A stretch of 64,000 nt of DNA from Natrialba chahannaoensis JCM 10990 (lineage in GTDB: Archaea; Halobacteriota; Halobacteria; Halobacteriales; Natrialbaceae): positions 152,813 to 216,812 of the forward strand of contig NZ_AOIN01000056.1 in assembly GCF_000337135.1 (NCBI RefSeq). Reading direction: 5' to 3'. How positions within the stretch are numbered: position 1 is the stretch's first letter; each line of letters starts with the position of its first letter. Positions 27,800-35,639 of the stretch are shown in pieces. A model generated the notes under the pieces. The model ran no database searches, was not told the DNA's origin, and saw only the letters and a program-made list of their open reading frames with translations. Both the position numbers and the translations under genes were made by a program.

Positions 27800-27925
27800 G
27801 GTTCAACAGTCTGGTGAACAGCACCAGCAGCACGGTATCAGCAACCTCAGCGGCAGCAACCATTCAGCAGCAGCAAAACCTCAGCAACAACCACAACAGC
27901 AGCGACAACAGCACCACCAACCCCG
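27800..27925. repeat. CAG/CAA/CAC-rich low-complexity tract
   Basis: This stretch is dominated by short CAGCA, CAACA and CACCA units on the + strand and carries no acceptable ORF. It lies just beyond the stop of the winged-helix gene. A short frame on the reverse strand ending at 27716 (ERADVDEAADSSTETDTRDD) looks like an orphan acidic C-terminus, so this may be decayed coding sequence. Confidence 0.5.
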
Positions 27926-27957
27926 ACTACAGTGTCAGTATCCGTTTTTCTGCCGAC

Positions 27958-28413
27958 TCACTCCGCAGAATCAGCACCGCTTGTGTCCGACTCATCTTCA
28001 CGGTCCGCACCGTCAGCACCGTCCTCAGTGGTCCCCTCCACACCCTCATCATCATCACCGAGTTCAGCCAACTCGACCTCGCCCGCGAGCACCTGCTCGC
28101 CGAGGTCTGTGATATCGTAGACGCCAGGCATATGCTTCGTCAGCAGTCCGCGCTTGGTGAGTTCGCGACAGCGATAGGCCGCATGGGGACCACGACAGAC
28201 GTCTTCAGCTGCAATCTGATCGGGGGAGAAGTACTCTTCGCGGCCCATGTACTCGAGTACCGTTTCGTCGACTGGGTCGATCCAGTCTGCATCGGTGTTG
28301 TCGGCGGTGTCGTCGGTGTCGGTAGCGTTGGCTGCGTCAGTCGGTTTGGTTTCGGTGCGATTTCCATCTCCATTGCCAGTACCATCGCCATCGCCGTCTC
28401 CGGCTACAGTCAT
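27958..28413 (-). CDS. PhiH1-repressor-like winged-helix protein
   Basis: The 151-residue protein from ATG 28413 has an acidic Gly/Asp/Asn N-terminal tail, then a winged-helix domain WIDPVDETVLEYMGREEYFS, ECRGPHAAYRCREL-type recognition helix (actual sequence CRGPHAAYRCRELTKRGLL) and wing KHMPGVYDITDLGEQVLAGE. This matches haloarchaeal wHTH proteins related to the phage PhiH1 repressor. It ends in an acidic low-complexity tail. A longer frame to 28599 adds non-conserved residues. Target genes are unknown. Confidence 0.82.
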   Translation of the reverse strand: MTVAGDGDGDGTGNGDGNRTETKPTDAANATDTDDTADNTDADWIDPVDETVLEYMGREEYFSPDQIAAEDVCRGPHAAYRCRELTKRGLLTKHMPGVYDITDLGEQVLAGEVELAELGDDDEGVEGTTEDGADGADREDESDTSGADSAE

Positions 28414-28528
28414 AGTTGGCAGTACTCGTTCGTGCTCCAAGAAGGAATTGATTGGACGAGTGTGACGGTGACAGGTGGCCAGAGGCGGCTTCTGGAGGGT
28501 GCTGACACCGTGTACGCCCGCGGCTCGC

Positions 28529-28936
28529 TCAGCTGGTACTGTAGTCGACGTGAACGTGCGGTGCGGCACTCGGCGAAAGGCCGGTGATACCGCGGTCAAC
28601 GAAGGTGACGTCGGTCAGGTCACCGGTAAACTCGAACTCGACGGTGCCGTCTTCGATGGTTCCTTCAACCGTTGATCCGGAGAGCACGGAGGTGTCGGTC
28701 GTCGTCGCTGCGTCACAGCCTTCGATGCGTCCCTCAACCGTAATCTCGAAAATCGTCGGGACACCGCGGCCGATGATCGTCAGCGTTCGATCGGAGCCGT
28801 CGGGGTCGCCTGTTGCGACGATGGTCGCCGGGGAGGGTTCGGCAGTCGCCGCTGGTGTTTCGGGGTAGCTGCCCTGTGCTGGCTGTTCCAGCGGGTTGTG
28901 TTCGTTTCGTACCACATCAGCATCATCCTGTGCCAT
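28529..28936 (-). CDS. Hypothetical haloarchaeal protein, beta-rich
   Basis: The 135-residue protein begins MAQDDADVVRNEHNPLEQPA. A TTTAT box at 28963-28968, about 27 nt upstream, supports a leaderless start at 28936. Its C-terminal 90 residues alternate short beta strands (RTLTIIGRGVPTIFEITVEG, GTVEFEFTGDLTDVTFVDRG) and end HVHVDYSTS. No signal peptide or membrane segment is seen. The family is not recognised. Confidence 0.7.
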   Translation of the reverse strand: MAQDDADVVRNEHNPLEQPAQGSYPETPAATAEPSPATIVATGDPDGSDRTLTIIGRGVPTIFEITVEGRIEGCDAATTTDTSVLSGSTVEGTIEDGTVEFEFTGDLTDVTFVDRGITGLSPSAAPHVHVDYSTS

Positions 28937-29111
28937 ACCCTTCGAAAGCAGAGTAATTACTCATAAACCTTCCCACTGAATTATCGCCACAGTCGTGTGA
29001 AGGTTTTCTCGTCTTACTGGTTCTCTGCGGGGATACTCTGTGCGTGAGGACAGACAGAAGGGAGTGATCGAGAGACGGAGAAGACCACGAACTCGTCCAG
29101 TACGAATACGG

Positions 29112-29276
29112 TCACGATGGATGCTGGTGAGAGATTCGCTCAGCGACTGTGCTCGGAACTGGCGTTCCACAGTCCGTGCACCTCCAGCTTCGTGAGACCG
29201 TTCCCGACTCCTTCTGAAGGTCCTGTCTGTACTGCAGGCGAGCACCACACTGACACGTGTATGTTGTTCGGGACAT
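29112..29276 (-). CDS. Small zinc-ribbon protein, 54 aa
   Basis: The frame MSRTTYTCQCGARLQYRQDL ends after a second Cys pair, WRCTDCGTPVP, giving CxC and CxxC knuckles of a small zinc ribbon. The start at 29276 is chosen because all conserved-looking sequence lies after it, and the longer 145-residue frame is Arg/Ser-rich shadow sequence. Small zinc proteins of this size are frequent in haloarchaea and act in motility, biofilm or transcription control. A specific role is not known. Confidence 0.6.
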   Translation of the reverse strand: MSRTTYTCQCGARLQYRQDLQKESGTVSRSWRCTDCGTPVPSTVAERISHQHPS

Positions 29277-29466
29277 GGGACATCGAAAGCGCCGTACTGA
29301 GGCACGACCGTGACGGAAACGGCCGGTTCGAGCGCGCTGTGATCGTGCTGCTAGCCAGTCAGTCACCGGCCCCGCTCGTAGTCGGCTGTAGGTGCTTCTC
29401 CGAAATGACCGCACGGGTTTCGATCTCAAGCCGCGGACTCGTCTCCGCGGGGCAACGAGATGCGCT

Positions 29467-29625
29467 ATGGATTCGAAACGACCCGACGTACGAGTGGACG
29501 ACCAACCGGACGAAGAAGGACGCGTAACGACTCGATCGACGGACGACACCGGTAGCGAGTCGGGGCTCCGAGCACGGCTGTCCGCACTGACTCGTTGGCT
29601 CCACGGCGCACTGTTTCGGCGGTGA
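29467..29625 (+). CDS. Small hypothetical protein, 52 aa
   Basis: From ATG 29467 the frame encodes MDSKRPDVRVDDQPDEEGRV and continues acidic and Thr-rich before a basic amphipathic tail, LRARLSALTRWLHGALFRR. The acidic body is haloarchaeal in character, and the tail could be a membrane-associating helix. No homologue is recognised and promoter evidence is weak. Confidence 0.4.
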   Translation: MDSKRPDVRVDDQPDEEGRVTTRSTDDTGSESGLRARLSALTRWLHGALFRR

Positions 29626-29651
29626 AGGGACAGGCAGTCCGTTCGAGGACG

Positions 29652-29867
29652 CTACGAGTCCTCGAGCAGGCCGAGTTCGGTCGCGACCAGATCGGCGATC
29701 TGATCAGCAATGTCGGGATCGACCTGTGCGATCTCCTCGCCGTCGTGAAGCTGGTCGTTGTGGCGCGCAACTGCGTTGGCGACACCCGAGAGCGGCACGC
29801 GTGAGGTCGTCTCACAGGCGCTACAGACGATCGGAACCTGCGGGGCGTCCGTGTCGTCAGTCGTCAT
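29652..29867 (-). CDS. Small CxxC protein, 71 aa
   Basis: The start at 29867 gives MTTDDTDAPQVPIVCSACET, with one CxxC pair, followed by VPLSGVANAVARHNDQLHDG and an acidic helical C-terminus (ADQIADLVATELGLLEDS). The form resembles haloarchaeal half zinc-ribbon proteins that dimerise around a metal. It is probably real given the haloarchaeal codon and residue composition, but its function is unknown. Confidence 0.65.
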   Translation of the reverse strand: MTTDDTDAPQVPIVCSACETTSRVPLSGVANAVARHNDQLHDGEEIAQVDPDIADQIADLVATELGLLEDS

Positions 29868-29960
29868 TGTCGGCAGTCTCGTGGCAACCGTGATAGGTTC
29901 GTTGGTTCGAGCAACGAACGCGAGACGGGGCATTGATGCGAGCAGCCACTGTGCGCTCTC

Positions 29961-31025
29961 TCAGGGCCGTCTGAGGGCGGCAATCAACAGCGCGCTGAGC
30001 GCGACGAGCACCGACAAGACGCCGAACCCGGGCACGGTGTCGGTCGCGTCGTCGTCTGTTCCGTTCGACTCGCCGGCCTCGTCACCGGTCGAGTCGTCGG
30101 CACTATCGTCCGTATTCTCGTCTGCGCCACCACCGGCATCGGCAGCTGCGTCACCGATTTCTTCGTCCGGATCGACCGGAATGTCGGCGTCACCGTCGAG
30201 CTGGAGGACGACGACCAGCTGTCCGTGCGAGCCGTCAGGGTGGTAGGTCCAGCCACCGCCGGCCTCCTCGTAGGCGACGGCCGACTCGAGTGGGTCGATA
30301 TCAGTGTCCCAGGCTTCGTGTGGGCGCTCGATGTAGCCGACGAGGTCAATCTGGTCCGCGTGTGGTCCCTCAATCTGTGCCTCACCGTACTCAACGGTCT
30401 CGTCCTCGGGGAGGCCATGCCACTCGAAGCAGTGGGAGTCGAGGTAGCCGTCACCCTGTGGAAGGTCAGCGCGGGTGCCGAACTGGTCGGCGTCGAGCGG
30501 TCGGTTGTAGTTCTCGGCCAGTGGGTAGTCGACGACGAACGGATCGATATCGTCGTGCCAGGATAGTGAATCGCCGGTCGGCACTGTGACAGTCGTGCCG
30601 GGGATGGAATTGCCCTCGACGGGTTGGCCGGCCTCGTTCAACAGCGTCACGCACATCTTTCCGGAGCCATCGCCAAGATAGGGCATCCGGTACTCATCGC
30701 GCGGGTTAACGTAGCTGATCCACTCGCCATCCGGATCTTCCTGTTCGAAGTAGAGTTCATCCGCTTCAGGAACTGGTTCGACGACAGCCTCTTCAGAGAC
30801 GTACACCGTCGCCTCGTCAGTCTCGCTCTCTTGTACCGCTGGTACCGGCTGATCTGCATCTGCATCTGCACTCGCACTCGCGCCGACGACTGCGCCGACA
30901 CTCAATGCGATGACAACGCCGACGAGTAGCACGAGGCCGGCGAACGCGATCGAGTGTGGGAATGCAGAGAGGGATCGTCTCGAACGAATTGGAATCGATG
31001 ACTGTCTTCGATTTGGAGGTGTCAT
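29961..31025 (-). CDS. PGF-CTERM surface protein
   Basis: The start at 31025 (MTPPNRRQSSIPIRSRRSLS) gives 354 residues. An N-terminal hydrophobic segment, SIAFAGLVLLVGVVIALSVG, acts as signal or anchor. The body includes Cys-containing blocks KMCVTLLNEAGQPVEG and LDSHCFEWHGLPEDE. An Asp/Gly/Thr-rich linker leads to the sorting signal TVPGFGVLSVLVALSALLIA with basic RRP, the PGF-CTERM tag processed by archaeosortase A and lipidated at the cell surface. The function of the exposed domain is not recognised. Confidence 0.85.
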   Translation of the reverse strand: MTPPNRRQSSIPIRSRRSLSAFPHSIAFAGLVLLVGVVIALSVGAVVGASASADADADQPVPAVQESETDEATVYVSEEAVVEPVPEADELYFEQEDPDGEWISYVNPRDEYRMPYLGDGSGKMCVTLLNEAGQPVEGNSIPGTTVTVPTGDSLSWHDDIDPFVVDYPLAENYNRPLDADQFGTRADLPQGDGYLDSHCFEWHGLPEDETVEYGEAQIEGPHADQIDLVGYIERPHEAWDTDIDPLESAVAYEEAGGGWTYHPDGSHGQLVVVLQLDGDADIPVDPDEEIGDAAADAGGGADENTDDSADDSTGDEAGESNGTDDDATDTVPGFGVLSVLVALSALLIAALRRP

Positions 31026-31136
31026 TGCCGGGGATTCCGGAACAGGGACCGTAGATATAGGCCGCCTACCAGCGGGTAGGGCCCGCATACCCGCTGACAT
31101 GTTCGGCTTCGTTTAGCTTCGTTCGCCTTCAGAGGT

Positions 31137-31277
31137 ATGACCGATTCGAACACAACGAGCACGCTCGGTGTTGGCGCAGTGTCGAACCGGTGTCAAAGAA
31201 GCGAAGACTGTCCCTATACCTGTCCGTACAGTGCTAAGCGGCGCAGAACGTGGCCCTTATGCATCGTTCGCTCATAG
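31137..31277 (+). CDS. Small Cys-containing ORF, 46 aa
   Basis: ATG 31137 opens MTDSNTTSTLGVGAVSNRCQ and continues with RSEDCPYTCPYSAKRRRTWP to a stop at 31277. Four Cys (19, 25, 29, 42) suggest metal binding. TTTAG at 31111-31116 is about 25 nt upstream, fitting a leaderless start. It ends 9 nt before the helicase ATG, so the two could be co-transcribed. No family is recognised. Confidence 0.4.
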   Translation: MTDSNTTSTLGVGAVSNRCQRSEDCPYTCPYSAKRRRTWPLCIVRS

Positions 31278-31286
31278 GAACGAGTC

Positions 31287-34151
31287 ATGACTGAGGGGGA
31301 CGTCGCGGCCTTTTCCCATCTCGGAACGACTGTTCGTGGGGCGCTCTCCGAGCGCGGGTTCTCGACCCCGACGGCACCACAACGGCTGGCGATTCCGCCG
31401 CTCGCCGCCGGCGAGAGCACGCTCGTCATTGCCCCGACCGGGAGTGGCAAGACCGAGACGGCCATGCTCCCCGTCTTCGATGACCTCGTCGACGAGCGTC
31501 CGGAGGGGTTCGGTGCGCTCTACATCACCCCGCTGCGGGCACTCAACCGCGACATGCTGGACCGACTCGAGTGGTGGGGCAAGTTTCTCGACCTTGAGGT
31601 CGACGTTCGCCACGGCGACACCACGGATTACCAGCGCAGCAAGCAGGCCGAGAACCCACCTGACGTGCTCATCACGACGCCCGAAACCGTTCAGGCGATG
31701 CTCACCGGTGACCGCCTCCGCGATGCACTCGCGGACCTCTCGCACGTCGTCATCGACGAGGTGCACGAACTCGCCGCCTCGAAGCGTGGCGCACAGCTCG
31801 CGATCGGACTCGAACGCCTCCGCGATCTGTCCGGCGACGTCCAGCGGATTGGGCTCTCCGCGACGGTCGGCGACCCGGGCGAGGTCGGCCAGTTCCTCAC
31901 CGGCGGCCGCCGCTGTGAGATCCGCGAAATTAATGTCGGGAGCAACGTGGACGTGACCGTCTGCCAGCCCGATATCCGGCCAGAAGACGAGCAACTCGCT
32001 GGGCAGCTGATGACTGAGGCTGACACGGCAAGCCATGTCCGACTGATTCGGGACCTCGTCGAGGAACACGAGTCCACGCTCATCTTCGTCAATACGCGCC
32101 AGACCGCAGAAGCGCTCGGCTCGCGATTCACCGAACTCGATCTCCCTATCGGCGTCCACCACGGATCGCTCTCGAAGGACGCCCGGATCGACGTCGAGGA
32201 TCGGTTCAAGGCGGGCGAACTCGACGGCCTGCTCTGTACATCCTCCATGGAACTCGGGATCGACGTGGGACGTGTCGATCACGTAATCCAGTACAAGAGC
32301 CCGCGGCAGGTCGCCCGACTGCTCCAGCGGATCGGCCGCGCTGGTCACCGCCGGGACGAGGTTTCGAGTGGCACCATCGTCACGACCCGGCCGGACGACA
32401 CCTTCGAGGCGCTGTCGATCGCCCGCCGGGCCCGCGATGGCGAGGTTGAACCGGCCCGAATCCACGAGGGGAGCCTCGATGTGGTCGCGAATCAGATTCC
32501 GGGTCTGGTTCACAGCCGCGGCTCAGTGCACGTTCGGGACGCCTACGAGACGATCAGCCGGGCATACCCGTTCCGCGACCTCGAACTGGAGACGTTCCGC
32601 GAGGTGCTCGGCGAACTCCACCGCAACCGAATCGTCTGGTTCGACGAGGGCGAGGATCGCATCGAAACCTCCGGGGGCACCTGGCAGTACGTCTACGCCA
32701 ACCTCTCGATGATCCCCGACGAGGAGACCTACGAGGTCCACGACATCGCCTCGAGTTCCCAGATCGGAACCTTAGACGAGCGGTTCGTCGTCAACTTCGC
32801 CCAGCCCGGCGAGGTATTCATCCAGCGCGGCGAGATGTGGCGCATCGCCGAAATCGACGACGACGAGAGCCGCGTGAAGGTCAGTCCGATCGAGGACCCC
32901 GCCGGCGAAGTCCCCTCCTGGATCGGCCAGGAAATCCCGGTCCCCGCGGCGGTCGCACAGGAGGTCGGCGAGATCCGCGCCGTCGCCGAACCCCAGTTCG
33001 AAGCAGGTGCCGACGCACGCGCCGTCGGTCGCGAACTCTCGGGCCGGTACCCCGGCGACGAGTACACCCTGACCGAGGCCTGCACGCAACTCGAGTACCA
33101 GATCGATGCTGACGCCGACACCGACGCCGCGGACTCCTCGTCAATGCCCATGCCAACCGCCGACCGGATCGTCCTCGAACGGCAGGGCCGAACCATCGTT
33201 CTCAACGCCTGCTACGGCCACATGGCAAACGAGACACTTGGTCGTCTCCTCTCGTCGCTGCTCGGCCAGCGTGCCGGCTCCTCGGTTGGCCTCGAGACGG
33301 ACCCGTACCGAATCGAACTCGAGGTGCCCACGTCGGTCGCAACGAGCGACGTCCTCGAGGTGATCGAAGAGACGGATCCCGACCACGTTCAGGCGATCAT
33401 CGAACTCGGGCTCAAGAATTCCGACGCGCTCGCGTTCCGCCTGGCGCAGGTCTCGGCCAAGTTCGGCGCACTCAAGCGCTGGCAGGGCCAGGGTTCGGGT
33501 CGGCTCTCGAACGACCGGTTGCTCGCTGCACTCGAGGACACCCCGATGTACGAGGAGGCGATTCGGGAGGTGTTCCACGAGGATCTCGACGTCGAGCGAG
33601 CGGCAGCAGTGCTTGCGGGACTGCAGTCGGGCGAGATCGAACTCGTCACCCACCGCGGACGGACGCCGGTTGGACAGGGCGGTCGCTCCAGCGGTGGCAA
33701 AGAACTGCTCGCGCCGGAGAACGCCGACGCGGGCGTGATCGAGACGGTCAAGGAGCGCCTGCAGGACGATCGTGTCATCCTGCTGTGTACCCACTGTACG
33801 GAGTGGAAGGCCCGGACGAAGGTAAAGCGCGTGCAGGAGCAGCCAAAGTGCCCCGAATGTGGCTCGACGCGCATCGCCTCACTGAACCCGTGGGCCGACG
33901 AGGTCGTCCAGGCGGTCCGTGCTGCGGTGAAGGATGACGAACAGGAGGAGATGACCGAACGCGCGTTTCGGGCCGCGAGTCTCGTCCAGAGTCACGGCAA
34001 GCAGGCCGTAATCGCGATGGCAGCCCGCGGCGTCGGTCCGCACAACGCCGCCCAGATCATCAACAAGCTTCGAGAGGACGAAACCGCGTTCTACCGAGAC
34101 ATTCTCTCGAAAGAGCGAGAGTATGCCCGGACGCAGGCGTTCTGGGACTGA
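31287..34151 (+). CDS. lhr: Lhr-like SF2 DNA helicase
   Basis: The 954-residue protein has helicase motif I APTGSGKTET (about residues 49-58), DEVHELAAS as motif II, LSATVGDP as motif III, STLIFVNTRQTAEALGSRF, the SMELGIDVGRVDHVIQYKSP region and motif VI QRIGRAGHRRDE. The long C-terminal part has the Lhr-type winged-helix and core domains, then a zinc-like element CTHCTEWKARTK followed by CPECGSTRI. Lhr-type helicases act in DNA repair. Possible zinc ligands are two CxxC pairs. The start at 31287 is the first ATG of the conserved region. Confidence 0.93.
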   Translation: MTEGDVAAFSHLGTTVRGALSERGFSTPTAPQRLAIPPLAAGESTLVIAPTGSGKTETAMLPVFDDLVDERPEGFGALYITPLRALNRDMLDRLEWWGKFLDLEVDVRHGDTTDYQRSKQAENPPDVLITTPETVQAMLTGDRLRDALADLSHVVIDEVHELAASKRGAQLAIGLERLRDLSGDVQRIGLSATVGDPGEVGQFLTGGRRCEIREINVGSNVDVTVCQPDIRPEDEQLAGQLMTEADTASHVRLIRDLVEEHESTLIFVNTRQTAEALGSRFTELDLPIGVHHGSLSKDARIDVEDRFKAGELDGLLCTSSMELGIDVGRVDHVIQYKSPRQVARLLQRIGRAGHRRDEVSSGTIVTTRPDDTFEALSIARRARDGEVEPARIHEGSLDVVANQIPGLVHSRGSVHVRDAYETISRAYPFRDLELETFREVLGELHRNRIVWFDEGEDRIETSGGTWQYVYANLSMIPDEETYEVHDIASSSQIGTLDERFVVNFAQPGEVFIQRGEMWRIAEIDDDESRVKVSPIEDPAGEVPSWIGQEIPVPAAVAQEVGEIRAVAEPQFEAGADARAVGRELSGRYPGDEYTLTEACTQLEYQIDADADTDAADSSSMPMPTADRIVLERQGRTIVLNACYGHMANETLGRLLSSLLGQRAGSSVGLETDPYRIELEVPTSVATSDVLEVIEETDPDHVQAIIELGLKNSDALAFRLAQVSAKFGALKRWQGQGSGRLSNDRLLAALEDTPMYEEAIREVFHEDLDVERAAAVLAGLQSGEIELVTHRGRTPVGQGGRSSGGKELLAPENADAGVIETVKERLQDDRVILLCTHCTEWKARTKVKRVQEQPKCPECGSTRIASLNPWADEVVQAVRAAVKDDEQEEMTERAFRAASLVQSHGKQAVIAMAARGVGPHNAAQIINKLREDETAFYRDILSKEREYARTQAFWD

Positions 34152-34225
34152 GCCGGAAGTGTCTGAAAGAAATACTAAATCTGCAAGAAGAATTATTAGA
34201 CAAACCTGTGTCACAGGTATAGTAG

Positions 34226-34624
34226 ATGTCATCTCACAGCGTTCTCCTCGTCGAAGACAGCGAGTTCATCACCGAACACGTCAGCACGGCGTTGCAATCT
34301 GCACACGGCTTTGATGTCAACGCCGTGACCACGGGCGAGGCGACGCGAGCGACACTCGCAAACGAAGACCAATCGTTTGACTGCATCGTCTCGAGTTACG
34401 AACTGCCAGACGAGACGGGGATCGACCTGGCGGCCTCCCTGGAGGAGGAGTCAGTACCGTTCGTGCTGTTTACGGGGAACCCACTCGAGCCACTGGTCGA
34501 CGAGGCGCTGTCGGCTGGCGTCTCGGCGTTCGTGAGCAAGAGCACGCACGCAACGGGTGAGATGAACGTCTTCGCGAACCGGATTCGGCTGGCAATCGAG
34601 GCTCACGACAGCAGGGCACCGTAA
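34226..34624 (+). CDS. Receiver-like protein lacking the phosphoacceptor Asp
   Basis: The 132-residue protein has the receiver fold: HSVLLVEDSEF (acidic residues 10 and 11), FDCIVSSYELPDETGIDLAA, VPFVLFTGNPLEP and a conserved Lys in FVSKSTHATGE. In haloarchaeal homologues the second block normally reads VSDYELP. Here Ser57 replaces Asp, so phosphorylation at the canonical site should not occur. TTATTAG near 34191-34197 fits a leaderless start at 34226. It may act as a pseudo-receiver, and a substitution error is a less likely alternative. Confidence 0.85.
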   Translation: MSSHSVLLVEDSEFITEHVSTALQSAHGFDVNAVTTGEATRATLANEDQSFDCIVSSYELPDETGIDLAASLEEESVPFVLFTGNPLEPLVDEALSAGVSAFVSKSTHATGEMNVFANRIRLAIEAHDSRAP

Positions 34625-34656
34625 CGACCATACAACTCGCAGGCCTCAGCACTCGT

Positions 34657-35322
34657 ATGAACTTCGCGCCGGGAGCGTGGAAGTACGCGCTCGTTCCCCT
34701 TCTCGCTGCACCGTTCGCGTTTATTTTCAGCGTGACGGCGAGTGCCGTCGCGCTCGCACTCGGCGTCGGGACGCTCGCGTTCTTTCGCGATCCCGAGCGG
34801 ACAACGCCGGCATCGGGTGTCGTCGCACCCGCAGACGGCACTGTCTCGGTGCTTCGCGAGGAAGACGAGCGCGTCCGTCTTGGTATCTTCATGAACGTCT
34901 GGCACGTCCACGTCGTCCGTGCTCCCTTCGCCGGCACCGTCACCGGCGTAGAACACATCGACGGCGCGAACCGCCCCGCCTTCTCCAAGGAATCCGATCG
35001 GAACGAACGGGTGCACGTCGAGTTCGAGACCGGCAACACCGGCGACACGGACGGCACCAGCGACACTGGTTCTACACCGTTGCCGGCAAACAGCCCGGGT
35101 ACCGTTACCTTCATCGCCGGCGCGTTCGCCCGCCGCATCCACCCCTACCGCCAACCCGGCGACGACCTCGCTCGCGGCGACCGCCTCGGCCACATCGCCT
35201 TCGGCAGCCGTGTCGACGTCCTCTTCCCACCAGCGGTCACCCTCGACGACATCGCCGTCGACTCCGGCGACTCGATGACCGCCGGTGAAACGGTGCTCCT
35301 CGAGTCCGGGGCACTCGAGTAG
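34657..35322 (+). CDS. asd: Phosphatidylserine decarboxylase (archaeal short form)
   Basis: The 221-residue proenzyme removes CO2 from archaetidylserine to give archaetidylethanolamine. It has a hydrophobic N-terminus (LVPLLAAPFAFIFSVTASAV), FRDPERTTPASGVVAPADGT, GIFMNVWHVHVVRAPFAGTV and the self-cleavage site IAFGSRVDVLFP, where the Ser of GS becomes pyruvoyl. A low-complexity Asp/Thr/Gly insertion (about 128-145) is haloarchaea-like. The enzyme is membrane associated. No archaetidylserine synthase is adjacent. Specificity for archaeal lipids is inferred. Confidence 0.92.
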   Translation: MNFAPGAWKYALVPLLAAPFAFIFSVTASAVALALGVGTLAFFRDPERTTPASGVVAPADGTVSVLREEDERVRLGIFMNVWHVHVVRAPFAGTVTGVEHIDGANRPAFSKESDRNERVHVEFETGNTGDTDGTSDTGSTPLPANSPGTVTFIAGAFARRIHPYRQPGDDLARGDRLGHIAFGSRVDVLFPPAVTLDDIAVDSGDSMTAGETVLLESGALE

Positions 35323-35639
35323 CCGGGTAGAACCGCGTCTCGGAACCGGCTTGCAACGTAGTGGCTCGGCTTTATTCTGCTGGTGCTGGTCGATGGACAG
35401 GAGGCGAGCGACTGGCCGACACAGTATCGTTTCGCAGCCATGGTAGATCCAGTTCACCCTGTTCCATTCGATGCCGGTCCGATACCGCCGCGATGCGACC
35501 CTGCTGGCGAGCCGCAGTGATCCAGCGTACTCCCGTGGTACCCGTAGATAGAGAAGTGCTGAGAGATGGACAGCAGGTGAACGGACCGACAGCCGTGATC
35601 GGTACCAGACGAGACTGGGACCCTTGAGATCGAGAATAT
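35323..35639. other. Gap between asd and the catalase gene
   Basis: About 317 nt with only unconvincing short frames on both strands. It presumably contains the catalase promoter, but no clear TATA element at the expected distance from 35640 is visible, so that mRNA may have a leader. Confidence 0.5.

Noticed and set aside
27814..28587. 257-aa + frame with Ser/Asn/Thr-rich start
   Set aside because: It is antisense to the PhiH1-repressor-like gene and its start is the simple-sequence tract.
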